NCBI GenBank assembly: GCA_964017145.1
Contig: OZ024849.1
Coordinates: forward strand, 3,038,001 to 3,102,000
Direction of reading: 5' to 3'
Origin: Agrocybe praecox
Taxonomy: Eukaryota; Basidiomycota; Agaricomycetes; Agaricales; Agrocybaceae
Length of the DNA: 64,000 nucleotides
Part shown: in pieces, positions 48,195 through 61,700 of the stretch
Position numbering within the stretch: the first letter of the stretch is position 1
How the letters are laid out: every line of letters begins with the position of its first letter
Program-made: the position numbers and the translations under genes
The notes under the pieces: model-generated
Databases searched by the model: none
Seen by the model: the letters and a program-made list of their open reading frames with translations, nothing else
Told to the model about the DNA's origin: nothing

Positions 48195-49783
48195 TTATGA
48201 GCGAGCGGAAAAGTTGGACAGCTTAGAATAGACGAACACAGCGACTGTCGATGGTATATCAGCCCCTTGAAGTCGGAAAGGGAAGAATACATACTCAATG
48301 TGATGACATAGATCTTGGATAGGGACATGTGTACTGGCATCCTACAATATAATGCGTTAAACGGGGATAGCCTAAGAGATGGGTAACATACCAATCGAGA
48401 TTCGTCGCATTAAAGAGGTAGAGTATGAGAACCACTATACTCAAAATGGTGACCAAAATGCCTCGCGTTACGACCAGGGATATTGCGTTCCTAATGATTC
48501 TGAGTTGGCTGTGGCTACAGCCTTGGTCAATGATCTAATAATTGGAGAGGTAAACCGCATCTCACCCATTGAAACGCGTTTCCGATGACATTTTGAAGAA
48601 ATGTAAGAGCATAACTGAACTCGTGATAGCGTTAGAAATGGTGACCAATACCTCGGTGACAGTGACCCCTGTCTGCTCGCTAGACGGTTAACGAAGAAAT
48701 ATTGAGAATACACCAGAAACCAACCTTGAGAGATAGTATACCAAGTTGGTTTACGTTTCTGTGCTTGAAGTCCTCTACAACTGTGACTAATGCGTGAATG
48801 AGTTTTGAGTACCCACCAAACGCTGGGGCATCTTACATATGCCGGCGCCTAATACCAACCACCGAAACGAGCCTAGTCAGACAAGGAACTACTACTATTT
48901 ATGGAAATATATAACGAACCAAAAGCTAACAAAGCTGCGAGAGCCTGTTGGAGTTGAGTACGATTCCCTTCTTATATCAAGTACTGCGAAAATACTTACG
49001 ATGGACCCTGAGAGCCACCAGCTCGTGGGATGCACTTGTGTTGACATAAGTACGGGACGTAGAGTACCAGACAAAAGGACGTTACATAGGTGCACCTGTG
49101 ATGCGAAGAATAACTGGACCCTTCCATTGATTAACCACGTTAGCAAAACTCAATCGCATACCTTAATGAACTTTGGCATTAGAATATACTTACAAGACAA
49201 TAACAATCGTAGTAAGCAGTATCTCGATTACTACCCCAGAGTCCAAGGTCGCTAACAAGGCGTAGTTCCCAAAATGTCGAATCTATAACGTGTGAGTGCA
49301 ATAATTAAGCTCCATCGTACATTGCTCACCAAGTATGTGTGAATAAAAATAGAGTTAACGACCGTGGTAGACATGTCTAAAATTCTGCAGAAAGACGAGG
49401 GGTCAGCCCAAATAAATATAATTAAAATCAAGTTTCTTGCATACACGAGGAATGCAACCTGCAATAAACGTACGCTCCGTTAGTGATTCGTATTGTGAGT
49501 ATGAAAAGTAACGTCTTACCAGAGATCTGACTCCCAAGCCGTCTTTATTCCTGCGACAGTACCTCCACGCTTGGAGGAGGGTCACTCCTAAAAGCCTAAA
49601 TTCCATGGTAAGCACTTGATTGCGCGATCACAACGTCATTTTACATGGTAGAGAAGACATAACCTGTTATTTTACGGTTACTAATGTCCCTTTGGCATAG
49701 GTGTCTCTGGGGACATTACCAACAAATATTCCGTCGACACCTTTCGAGATGTTAACGTCGGGAATGAATGGTAAAGCCGACAT
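48195..49783 (-). CDS. DUF6534 seven-helix membrane protein, copy 4 (array gene B), short C-terminus
   Basis: The ATG at 49783 opens MSALPFIPDVNISKGVDGIFVG. Exons then give LLGVTLLQAWRYCRRNKDGL, LDMSTTVVNSIFIHTYLV, HFGNYALLATLDSGVVIEIL, WWLSGSIVSIFAV, VTEVLVTISNAITSSVMLLH, VTRGILVTILSIVVLILYLF and MPVHMSLSKIYVITLS. After the next intron the frame reads LSNFSARS and stops at once (TAA, 48195), where other copies have LNAR and a 50-100 residue tail. The FFASRVYL-equivalent helix after VIEIL is poorly conserved. It is either a short form or an early pseudogene; the frame is otherwise open through about nine exons. Confidence 0.68.
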
Positions 49784-50511
49784 TATAGCTATGAGAGACA
49801 AGATTCGCAGAAATCAGAATGGTTCAAGAGATGGAGACGCCTTAAGTATTGTCACTAGTTCCGTTTGATTTACTGGAGAAATTGAGATGATCAAATCACG
49901 AGGCTTGGCAGAGTGATAGCTCCTAAGTCTGCGACTTCATCGGACACATAGTTCTGCACAAGTTGACGTATCGAAAGATGTATGATGAATCAAAACTCCA
50001 GAGACGGCTAGGTTTAAATACGTGAGACGCTTGTGAGAGATGAAAGTCATACTGTTGAGATGATATCTGATGGTAGCATCTTATTTATCATGAGATTGAT
50101 TTGACGTCCGTTATGCCAACGTTATGCATACATAAATATCTCTGTAAATGCGGCACGTGATTTACGCGCTCATCCGCGTAGACTAAAAGAAATCTTGATC
50201 CCACGGCCCCCCTCGCGCAGGACAATATGTTTCGTCGCACACCCACGACTCCATGTCAAATTTGATGCTTTAGTTCCATCTGAGTCAATAGTAGCTCCTT
50301 GTATGTAGGGGTAACACTCATTTCTGAGCAGCGAAGCTATTTACTTAAAGATACTTGTTTCATGACCCGGTACAAACTGTAATTCTGTGCAGACATGGTC
50401 TTCGTTGCTAGGTGGCTCGTCGGTGCAGCTCGGCCTAGAGTTAAGCCTGCGTAAAATAATAAATTTAATATACGTGACCTTTATTGAGAACCGAGACTCA
50501 TTCTGAGTAGA

Positions 50512-52306
50512 TCACTCACATAGAAACTGTAAGCACGAGCGTCAAAAACCGTCGACAATAACAATTTCGTTTTCAATCCACTTACTCAGCGTTATGATAT
50601 ACAGCTTAGATTGAACCATATGAATAGGCATCCTTGAAGGTGTCTGAGTCTCAATTTATTAGTTAAAAATTGGAAAGGAACACACCAGTAAAGTTTCAGG
50701 GGATCGAGAAGATAGAGAATTAGAAATAGGACACCAGAAAGTGTGACCAAGAGACTACGAGTCACAAGAAAGGTTAGAAGGTTTTGAACAATACCGAGTG
50801 TCCTGAAGCGGTATAAGATCTATATCATAGGGTAAATTAGATGAATACTTACCTTTTCACATTGGTATCGGTTCGGGCGCGCATAAAGTGTGATATCAGG
50901 AATATAGCCGTGATGGCGTCGGAGACCGTAAGTAGTCCCTGGTCCAGTATAACGCTCGTCTGCAAACCTTTACTTGTCAGGAAATCAAATGTACATTAAA
51001 GTATCGTGCAAGACAGACCTTTACAGGGAAGGCAATAATTTCCGATACGAGCCTGAACTTAAGCTGCTCCACAACCGTATCTGAAACACCATTTTTTAAT
51101 TTGTCAGTCGGAGAGATCCCAAGCATGTTCAGTGAGAGATTCCTACACGTGCTAGACGCTGATCATCCAAAATTAGCTTGTATTTTGCAATTTAAAGGTA
51201 CAAATGTACTTAATGCCAAGATAGCCGTTAAAAACTTTGTCGTGGAACTAGGGTAAGAATATGGCTAACGTCTATCCAATACATAAAACTCACGATAGAT
51301 CCCGAAATCCAGTAGTTCCGTGAGCTTACTATAGTGTGCCTTGTCAGAGATGATGCCGAACACCTTATGTGTATAATAATCACATATGTAGACCCGGCTG
51401 GCGAAGAAAATTTGAACACTGTCAAAGATTAATCAGTAAGGGTCACGTTGTGGCAGTGCACTCTGCCGTGGTCATCTAGATTAGATTAGATCACATCCCA
51501 GCCCGTCCCGTATTGCCCGAATACGTCCATTCCTGCTCGCAACCGCCATCGTGCGCGGCTGCTCGACGCGTTTTCGAGACTTGTCTGAAACATCCCGAGC
51601 CAGATTGTACTCCTCAAACATGAGTGATCCTAGATGTCCTCGAACGCACTCACATAACAATGACCACAACGGTGAGCAATAATTCAACCATAAGCCCGTT
51701 ATTGACGGTGAGCAACGCCAGAAGATCGCCAAAGTGTAAAACCTAGTAATTAATTGATTATTCGGTGCGGGAGGAAATTTATATGAGTAAGTCAGGAATA
51801 ACTTACCAGATAGTTGTGTATAAAAGCCGCATTGGTGACTGTGGTGGCGATGTCTAAAAGTCTACCGGGGCGAATTAGTCCTGTCTGTGGCAGAAGATAA
51901 TCACGTCATTTTTACACGAGCAAGAGTACCTAGAGATAGTAGAAAGAATTTGAGAGCCTGTTTTAAATGAAATTAATGATAATCCCGACGTACAAGACAC
52001 CTGAGACGCCATCCATCTTTGTTCCACTGAGCGTAGTTCCAGGCTTGAAGTAGTGTGACCCCGAGAAATCTGTATCAAGCCAAATATGAGGCCTATTGAC
52101 CGCTGTTAAAACAATAGTGTGTGAAATACACTGTGGAAAGTACAAATCCTTTGTTATTACCCAGGAATTAGTAGCAGCTCTTGTTATAGTCCACAGGAAA
52201 TGTGATACCTACCTACAAATAATCCATCGATGAGGAGCGAGATATTGACATCTACGACTTGTAGCCCCTCTCTTTCAACGAAAGGAGTAACAGTAACACC
52301 CGTCAT
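50512..52306 (-). CDS. DUF6534 seven-helix membrane protein, copy 5 (array gene C)
   Basis: The ATG at 52306 begins MTGVTVTPFVEREGLQVVDV and continues NISLLIDGLFVG, cut by gtaggt. Then come FLGVTLLQAWNYAQWNKDGW, LLDIATTVTNAAFIHNYLV, HFGDLLALLTVNNGLMVELL, FFASRVY, NYWISGSIVSF, SVILDQGLLTVSDAITAIFL, ISHFMRARTDTNVKR, LLTFLVTRSLLVTLSGVLFL and MPIHMVQSKLYIITLS. The segment after QAW (51890-51970) carries a frame that meets a stop, so an extra intron or a lesion is needed there. The last exon, after a gtaagt...cttacag intron, closes within a few codons and lacks LNAR. The 3' end is therefore approximate. Possibly decaying. Confidence 0.62.
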
Positions 52307-53014
52307 TTTTGGCTGATGCCTGACAGAGCTGGGGAGATGGTGTGGATCGTTCGATTGAAGTGATGAACAATGTTGCAACTTTATAGAAATCTCCGTAAAG
52401 ATCACGTCTGGAATGCTGTGCAAACTGATAGCATATTGGTATGATATTATTGGCTATGAGTATATGAACCACTGACTGAGAAGCGTCTCTTTTTAATTTT
52501 ATCAGTGGTACACATTATTATGACATTGGCATGCCGAGATGCCGATATACAATCTCTCACACGGGAGCAATAAACAGTTTCCAGGGCACTGTGTATGGCT
52601 ATAAAGCGTGTAAGTGTATCAGAGTGCGGGGAACTAGTATATATTTATATGTGTGCTATCAGCTAGAGCTCTGCAGAATGGTCGGAATGGCCAGGTTTCC
52701 TTCGTAGTCATTTGTACAGAGCCCAAAGTTCGGAAATTGATACATGGGGAAAAGTCCAAGTCGTAAATTTGTCCGCGGAGTCAAGTGTACGTTTTTTTTA
52801 GAGACCTCTTCTTTCAATTCCAACGAACATACGTGCTTTCTGAATAATTGCCTACTTGAGTGTTTACTCAGTCAGCTGTGACGGTCCGCTATCAATTTCA
52901 AGAAATGCAGTATTTACTCATAGAAAGTAACCACCTATTTGCGTTGCCACTATGGCTTGTCGCCGTTGAGGGATGTTACCGCAGGTCCGCCACTAAATTC
53001 AATTTCCCCTTCCA
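52307..53014. other. Spacer between array genes C and D
   Basis: About 0.7 kb. It should hold the promoter of gene C. No gene or family fragment was recognised. Confidence 0.4.
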
Positions 53015-54670
53015 TTACTTCGTCGGGATAGCGCCGAGGATCGCAACTTGGCCGTGAATTGAGCCTGATGCGTCATGAAAGAAACTATCAAGAAAAGAGA
53101 AGGCGCGTAATATACGTACAATGCGACTGCGTGTATAGCATTCAGTATTACGAGCACTCACGTACACGTGTTTTTTACTCACAAAAAGTGTTAACATATA
53201 GCTTAGATTGGGTAAGGTGAAGCGGCATCCTATTCCGACAAAAAGATTGCATGTCATCGTGTATGAGCAACGGCATCGTGTTTTACGGAGCTGGAATGCT
53301 ATGCCGCGTACCAATAAAGCTTCAAGGGATTATGAAGAAATAGTATCAGAAGTGCTGTGCCAGAGATACACAACACAAGGCCACGTGCTACGACTATTGT
53401 TAATAGTCTTTGAAGAAAGTTCATCGTTCTGTGTGCAAATATTAAATAACTGATATATGCGAAGTAATAGATGCCCACTTTCCCTTTCACGTTACTGTCA
53501 GATCGACCACGCCTGATATTCAGGGAAAATACTGCCGTTATAATGATGTCGGCCATGACATTGAGTACCTGGTCGAGTATGAAACTTGTCTGGGAGGGCT
53601 CAGATGTGAGTGAATTACAGGACCGGCTGGAGAGCATAGCGAACCTTGATTAAGAATTCTTGGAAACCGGTAACTTCAGTGTGCCGGAATTGTGCGATGA
53701 CTGGAACTACATTACAGCTCAATTACTGATTAAGAGTAGTAGGCAACCGACTGACGAAAATTAGATGCTGTGTAGATGGTCAGTTCCGCAGAGTGAATTT
53801 CCATTATTAAGTTTGAACTCACAGAGAGCCAAAAGTGCGAACAGGACCTGCCACACAGTCAGTAATTGATGAGATTGTCACGATATTAAGGATGGTACCA
53901 CGAGACTGGGGAGCCAGTAGCTTCGGTTTACTAAGTAAAAAGTTAATTGTTAGCATATTTTCACCCCACGAAGGATGACGATATCACATAAGTAAACTCG
54001 TGTGGCAAAGAATAATTGCACGCTACTCTCAGACTTGCTCAGCACTGGTATTGATGCGGGACATATACAGTGATACGCACAAGACCACAGCAGTCACAGA
54101 AAGTAGAACCTCAATCAAGAGTCCTGGACTTAGGTACCAGAGTGTGAAAACGTTTCCGTAATGTATAATCTTTGGAAATGAATAAGGTCCCGGATCATAT
54201 ATGATAAAAATAAAGGGCGTACAAGGTAATCATCAATAAAAAGAAATTGGCATATTGTAGTACCAATGTCTAGCATCCTGTAGCCTCTGAGTACGAGCTG
54301 AGATAACGCAGGTGATGTAGTACACACAGCAATATAGTGGTCTGGATCAGATGTGTGAATACCTTGTAAAAGAAATTGTTTTGAGGCGTACGAGGCATCT
54401 AAGAGTCCACTGGTCCCTATTATTCTGCATATAACTCCATGCTTGTGCCAGGGTGATGCCAGTGAGGCTGATCACTATTCAAAATTGTTGAAAATGCTGT
54501 AAATAGAGTGCCCACATTAAAGACAAAATAAAACCTATGATGTGCGTGAATTGTGTTGGCTTTGTAAACCTAAGAGAACTAGGCGACATACCAACAAAAA
54601 CACCGTCTGCCTCGTGCGAAATATCAATGTCCTCAATAACAGGGGCGCTTCGAATAGGATAGGCCGGCAT
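53015..54670 (-). CDS. DUF6534 seven-helix membrane protein, copy 6 (array gene D)
   Basis: The ATG at 54670 opens MPAYPIRSAPVIEDIDISHE and ADGVFVG, cut by gtatgt. Exons give LTGITLAQAWSYMQNNRDQW, MLDIGTTICQFLFIDDYLV, HYGNVFTLWYLSPGLLIEVL, LFFATRVYLCD, FILDQVLNVMADIIITAVFS, NIRRGRSDSNVKG, LLTIVVARGLVLCISGTALL, LFLHNPLKLYW and MPLHLTQSKLYVNTF. The exon equivalent to NYWxPGSIV is altered (KLLAPQSRGTILN). After the LYVNTF exon an intron (gtgagt...acacgcag) leads to a frame ending GAIPTK at 53015, with no LNAR seen. The membrane core is conserved; the tail is divergent. The exact stop is uncertain. Confidence 0.65.
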
Positions 54671-55608
54671 ATCCTATTCGGAGGATGCGTGAAATGGGTT
54701 GAAAAAAGAGATGTCGACTTGCCGAGGAGACAGATGCCTTTAAGCTCTTGCCAACCTCCCCGCACGGAGCTAATTTAGTCGTGATGCTGTGTAAAGGTCA
54801 TGATCTCTCATGAGTTCTGATCGAAAAAAAATAGTTTCTCACAAGATGTCGTTACTGACAGGACCCCGTATCATAGTAGAGAACTATACATCTTATGCAT
54901 AGTTGCAACCTGTACTAGTAAAATCAATCTTCAAGCCTCGAGCTTCGATGTTGATGTTGATCAATTACATATAAAGGCATACTTGGTAGTTAGGACCTAA
55001 TACAGTGCGCGTCACGGCACCACATCGCGATCACTGATTGGGCAATAAACAAACAAAAACATACTATCAAAAATTACATTTCCTTTGACACGCCAATTTT
55101 CCTGGAAACTGCATAAATGTGGTTAGGATGATGAGGGCTATCAACGATGTGATTCTTGTGTTGATTGGACAAGATTTGAAAATCTCGACCCGTTGGGTAC
55201 ATCCTAAAATGGAAGGTACTAATGTAGCTGCCTAATTGGGTAAGTTGGCGCAACGGGCAAAGCATTTCTTCAAAAAGCACACGAAATTACATTTTTCAAC
55301 AGTTTCTGTCCAGCCGACTTGTATCCAACCCTCAAAAAAGGTAAATATTGTGGGAAAATATATATTGAAGCTCGACGGAAATCGCGTTTTTTAGAGCTTG
55401 CGGCGCTGGTCACGAGCCTAGATTCCACCATCAAACTCCGCCGGACTCACTCTCCCTAACATCCGGAGCCGAGATTACAATTTCTTATAATGCTTTTCTG
55501 TGCAATCTGGCTTGGATACTAATGAGCCCGTGCTTCCAAATATGTTTTGAGAGTTCAATATTTTTATAATATAATATTACATCAATGCATTCTCTTTTTC
55601 AAATAACT
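54671..55608. other. Spacer between array gene D and the DUF6533 gene
   Basis: About 0.9 kb of AT-rich sequence with no supported gene. Confidence 0.4.
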
Positions 55609-57142
55609 TTAGCCTGAGACGGTGGACCGGAATCGGATATCGCTCGAAGACGGATTTCGGCGCTGCGTCTTGTTATTCCGGGTAAAGAAATTGTTTCTCC
55701 ATCCTTGTCCGGGAGTTTCGAAGGTGCGTACACTCCAAGATGCTTGTGTTTCGTTATCTGCTGCGCGTTTAAGATTTAAAGTTATTCTGTTAATCATAAT
55801 ACTAGTGACGGCTACTGTCGGCCTTCAGCAAAGCATGAGAATGATTGCAGTCTAACTCGTAACAAGGACCACTTACTCGATGTGCAGAAACTTCAAAGCC
55901 GGCTAAGTACAAATCCAATGATGAGTGGTGCCTTTTTTGAATAACGTTGAAAGCCACTTACTCGAGCGTATAGCGTCAACAGAAGCCAAGTAAGGTTAGA
56001 AGACAGAAGAATGAAGAAATACATTATCCCGTCCCGTTGAATAGTTCCCATGAGTGAATAAAGTCCGTTACCCCGAGATGATTGGACTGTGATTGCAATA
56101 ATTGCAAGAAAAACGAGGACGTCAAAAGCAAGAAATAAAGAGATATGTGCCTCAATCCATGGCACACTAAATGTGACGTATGAGCTTGTAGCTGTGCAAT
56201 ATACCCGCAGAAAACTTACAAGACCAAAATTGGAATAAAAAAGCACACTTCCCATGGGATGTCAGCGGTATTTTATGCCTACATGGGGCAGAGGACTCAC
56301 TGTGATATATTGGGCTGTTTGGAAGCTGAGGCGGGGGAACTAATTGGTGTTTTAAGAGTGCTGTGAGATGATCCGTTGCCTGCGACGACCTCGTTGAAAC
56401 ATATAAAATAATGCCCCACTGGACAGCCATTAGAGACCCTGCTATGAGGATCACTATATATTTTCGGCCTGATATAGCAAAAACTCTTTATCATGGTGAG
56501 CAGAGCTAATTCATGGATCTTAGTTCAAAGGGGCGTACCGTATGGTAAGAAGCACTTCTGATGCAAAGGTTGTAATCATAATTTCGAGAGGCTTCATGAA
56601 GCTATAGCGCTTGCATCTACGTTGCCAAAAAATAATGAATGGGTCGTTGGATACCAGGCTACTGTATACATACACCTGAGAATAAATAAAACTAAGTTGA
56701 TAGACACTTCATAAAATACTAGACACATACATCGGATGTCCAAGCATCTGAGAAATAGCCTAAGTCATGCGTTTAATGAGCGCTTTCTGAATAGATCAAG
56801 CGATACACGTATACTCACCGATCATATTAATTATGATGAAGCAAGCTGGGATGTATCGATTCTAGAAAATGACAATAAATAAATAAAAATGAGAGCTTTG
56901 TATAAATAATTAGTCACCCAGAAGTATAGAAAGAACACTGATATTATCGAGTAAATAACTGTGTACATCGACATATAGAAAAGCTTACCTGGAGTTTTTC
57001 TTCCTTTCCAAGCATATCGAATCTGAGCCAAATACGGAGATCACATATATGTCGAAGAGCATATGAGGTCATTCCTTACCTCTTGGGGAAGCGTGATAAA
57101 ATAGTCGTAAAAGAACAGTGTGAATATCGAGACCCAATACAG
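55609..57142 (-). CDS. DUF6533 multi-helix membrane protein (5' exon unresolved)
   Basis: A different but related basidiomycete membrane family, head of the array. The DUF6533 core is spread over small exons: YWVSIFTLFFYDYFITLPQE, IRYAWKGRKTP, then NRYIPACFIIINMI, YFSDAWTSD and FMKPLEIMITTFASEVLLTI. AISGRKYIVILIAGSLMAVQ, VPWIEAHISLFLAFDVLVFL, IQRDGIMYFFILLSSNLTWL and LYAR follow. The end reads PALKFLHIE, then MINRITLNLKRAADNETQAS and a hydrophilic tail to TGA at 55609. All these match the family order, including the RDGIMYF...NLTWLLLTLYAR and MINRI segments. I could not find a convincing first exon: upstream of 57142 the frame meets a stop unless another intron is used. Function of the family is unknown; a transport or receptor role is not established. 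Confidence 0.75.
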
Positions 57143-58735
57143 CTTCAATGAAGAGGAAGGTCAAATGCACTACGCATTGAAGGGGTATCGAGACAAACCT
57201 TCACTGTGTGTCTATGCAATTACACAAGCTCAGCATGAGCAACGCTGTTGATGTCAGATGCGTGCGCTTACAGATCATGGCCAAGGTCGATTATGTCCTG
57301 ACTATATAGCTGTGTGTCGGGCATAAGTCTCGAGGGCAATGAAGTGGACTTTAGAGTGGAAAGTGGTGAAAGCCAAGGATATGAAGGGGTAAAAGGCCAC
57401 GGTATTCGGAGATCCTCGCAGAAATCCGCAGTGTATATAAGGTATACACCTAAAATAACCAAGCCTACGTTGCATATCATTTACCGCCCGAACTAGCAAA
57501 TATTAGGTGCCATCACCACTAAAATTCGATCATCCCGAAGGCTTGAGAAAACGTGCAACTGATTCTACCGAGTACCTGAAGACAAGACATGGACACAGTC
57601 TGAGACTTTCATTCAACTCACTAGATTTTATTTTGATTATCTTAGAAACAATTGAATTCACCAGCCACTGTCCACGTGTACTCTCAGATATTTACGGGTT
57701 GAACTCGGACTGGGGTAAGTCTGAAATGGAACCATACATTAGACCGAAACCAAAAATACAATCAAACAGTCACCCATTCCACCATATGAGAGGTGCAATA
57801 CGATACGGGCTTACTACAACGATTCAGACAATTAATTCCCTCAAAATATGCCGTGAGGTATAGATTTGTTAATCTTCAAGGTGCTCATTTGAAGCACATC
57901 ATTTTGTTTGTGGTTTGGGTATTTCTTCCGAGTCCAGAAAAAGGTGGTATTATTATATAAAGATTCGCATGCTATCTCTTCATCAATACATGGTACCATC
58001 TCCATGCTGACATATTCTAACTGATGCTTTGATAAATATATCATGCAGCGTAATGGATACTCCACCAATTTGGCACGTTCAGTTCGGGCATGGTCCGGGC
58101 ATGTTTAATAAGTACGATGTTTATAAATATGCATGTACACACGCAATTCGCGTTCTCGCTCTAAATAACCACGCCAGACATTCATTGGCGGAGAAAACCA
58201 TCTTCCATGAGAGTATCGAACTGACTTGTCCAGCGCGGGATGATATCACGTATCACCAATTTTTCTTCCTTCTATCAACTTTCTATGGAAACAGAAAATG
58301 GCAAACGCAAAAGCGAGCACAAATGCAAATCGAGAAACGAGAAACAAGTTCAGACAAGTTCTCCTAGGACAGGAAACAAATTTTCGACGGCATTTGCCTT
58401 TGGTCAACAACTTCTGAGAGCTAAAGAGATGGAGGATTTCCCCACTAGTTCATACCAAATCAAAAATTAGACATGAGCTCCTGCATTTATGATGAGTAGA
58501 TGACACCGCTAGTTTCTGAAGCCTGTTAGAGCATAAGATCACACATACTTATTCTAGTACAGACCAAGTATTATTATACCGGGGATATTGTGTTATCGCC
58601 GAACACTTTTTTTTTTTTGCTGATATCACGTGCTTTATATTTAGGGCCGGAGAAAGCGCGCCCAAACCAATGTCTCAGAAAAACTTACTCAACGCGACTT
58701 GCTTCTTGCCTCTATTTTACATTGATACATTGAAT
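57143..58735. other. Intergenic region between the array and the SNF2 gene
   Basis: About 1.6 kb with several short plus-strand frames (for example 57507-57863 and 58029-58367), none with a motif. It contains the promoters of two divergent genes and a poly-T run near 58610-58619. Confidence 0.4.
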
Positions 58736-61700
58736 ATGACGGCCTCCCCTGCATCCTCTATTTCTGCTCTGGACTATATAGCCTCGACGCCTGCAACAAG
58801 TACTGCACCTTCGTCACCACCTCAAACGTTGACCGAAGATACCAGTGAAGCAGAGGTGAGGAAAGGATTCTATGTTTTGCTGTTGGTTTAACACAGTTGA
58901 AGCAGAATAATGGCAATTTATCTCCAAAAGAAATAACTCATGTGGATGAAACTGTACTCGAGCTCAGTTTTTCTTGTCGTTTTTCTTTACTCAGAATAAT
59001 ATACAGGAAATGGAGCGTCGTTTATCTCGGCTCAAATTCGTACTTCAACGATCAGCTGTCTATTCCAGCATCCTTAAAGAACGTATGGACGAGGAGAAGA
59101 CAAGACAACTCGCTCTCCAGGCAGAAAAGTCGGGCAAAAAGCGTGGACGTACTGCCAACCAGCGGTCATCTCCCAGAGGAAAGAGGAAAAAAGGACAGAA
59201 TGGAGAGGTTTTAGACGTGGAGGAACCAGAAACTGAAGACGCTCCGATATTCCAACAGCCTGCGCTCATTACAGGTGCCAAACTAAAGTCGTACCAGCTG
59301 GAAGGACTTCAATGGATGGTGTCACTCGACCAGAATGGAATTTCGGGTATTCTGGCGGACGAAATGGGGCTTGGGAAGGTATGTGGCGTCTGTTTTTAAC
59401 GGATATGGCTGACGTTTTGGCAGACGCTGCAAACTATTTCGTTTAGCGCGTATCTTCGCGAACACCAGAACTTCAAGCCGTTTTTGGTCGTTTGCCCGCT
59501 CAGCGTTTTGCATAACTGGGTTGACGAGTACAAGAAATTTGCACCGGATGTAAGTTTGCATTCTCCGTATACCTGCCGTTATTCATGCTCCTTGAAATCC
59601 AGATTCCCGTAGTCATGTATCATGGTACTCCGGCAGAACGCGCAGAACTCAGACGAACTGTCATGGCTCTTCCTGGAATTAGGAAACCTGTCAAGAAGGT
59701 ACCTAACAAGCGAAAGGTTGGACATCCTTCAAAGGCCAAAAAGGCGGCGGACTCAAAAGCAGCCAGTAATGGTCCCAGAAGAAGCGGACGGGCAAGAAAG
59801 TCGACAGTTGTCTTGGAATCCGACGATGAGGAGGAGATAGAGATGGAGGTCGACGAAGAAGTGGCTGAACCAGAAACAACAGAGTATACGGCCAAATTTC
59901 CGGTCATTCTGACGACCTACGAGATGATCATCAAAGACCGTACTCATCTTTCCCATTACAATTGGGGGTACATAGTCGTTGACGAGGGGCATAGGCTGAA
60001 GAATCTTGACTGCAAGCTCATGCAGGAGATCAAGAAGTATAGCAGTGCTGGTCGCATGATATTGACAGGAACTCCACTCCACGTATGTTCATTATTCACT
60101 TTTATCTTCCCCTTGGACATACCTTTCTCTCTCTCTAGAACAACCTAGGCGAGCTATGGTCACTGCTGAACTTCATCTTGCCCGACATCTTTGACGATAT
60201 AGATACATTTCAACAATGGTAAGATTTTGTGCCTATCTATTCCCTTCCTACTAACAGAACATTTTAATCCCAGGTTTAATTTACCGGAATTACAATCCGC
60301 TTTACCTACTGACCAATCCACACAAATTATATCTTCCCTTCACGCTATTCTCAAGCCTTTCCTCTTACGTCGTCTTAAAGTAGACGTAGAGACGAACCTT
60401 CCCCCAAAGAAGGAATATGTGCTGTACGCACCTCTTAGTATGCGCCAACGCGAGGCATATGACCGGGTTTTAGATGGTGGCCTGAGAAAGTGGCTAATCC
60501 AAGGTGGCACGGGCGCCGATGGTCCCAAGGCTGTCGATGAGCAACGCAAGGAAGACGAGGACGAAGGGAGCGACGCCAAGCATGAAGATCTGACAGACGA
60601 CGACAGTCAAAAGAAGGCTAAAGGAAAGGCTTCCAAGAACCGTCGAGCATCTACTAGGAAAGCAACCCGTGGAAAAAAGAGTTATGCGGTGGACGGGGAT
60701 GACGACGAGTACTTCGAGATGCTGGAGCGTGGAGAACTTGATGAGCGAGGTGTCAAGTCTAAGAGAAGTAAAGAAGAGGAAGAAGAGGAAAATGCTCGAC
60801 TTGGGCGAGAGCATCAGGCCAAAGTTAAAAGTACGTTGGGTTGTATCCATTTGTCCGATCTCAAGCTAATTTTTGCCCCTCCCCCCTTTTAGCGAGGCAA
60901 GTAAATAACATGAAGTTGCAAAACACGGTCATGCAGCTTCGGAAAGTCTGCTCGCATCCTTTCTTATTCGACTGGCCTATTGACCCAAGTACAATGGAGC
61001 CTATTTTAGGCGAGGAGCTGGTTAATGCGAGTGGAAAGATGATGGTACTGGACAGGCTCCTAAGAGAGCTTTTCAAGCGCAAACATAAAGTTCTTTTGTT
61101 CAGTCAGTTCACGACTATGTTGGACATTATCGAAGTATGTGTTTCACCCATCCGAACGCACCTGTTTTCATTTTTTTCCTCGTAGGATTGGGCAGTGGAT
61201 TATATGAAATGGCCAATATGTCGCATCGACGGGTCGACACCACCCCTCGAACGAAGGGAGCAGATGAACAGATTTCAGAATGGCGGAGATGACCCCAGTG
61301 CTCCATGTCTTTTTCTTCTCAGCACACGTGCTGGGGGCTTGGGCATCAACCTTGTCGCTGCTGATACCGTTATTTTCTATGATCAAGACTGGGTAAGTTG
61401 GTCTGCGCCCGGACACCATATACTTCCGCTAAACCTTTATTTTAGAACCCCCAAATGGACGCACAAGCCCAAGATAGGGCCCATCGTATTGGGCAGAAGA
61501 AACCTGTACTTATTTACAGGCTAGTTAGTGCCCACACGATCGAGACGAAGATTATGCAGCGTGCTACTCAGAAGAAAAAGCTTGAGGCGTTGGTCATCGC
61601 GAAAGGTACCATTTTCCTTCATTTATCCAATAACGTATTCTTACGTTTCGTTTGCAATAGGCAAGTTCAGAACGCCAGCAGCTGCCGCTGCGAACAATAA

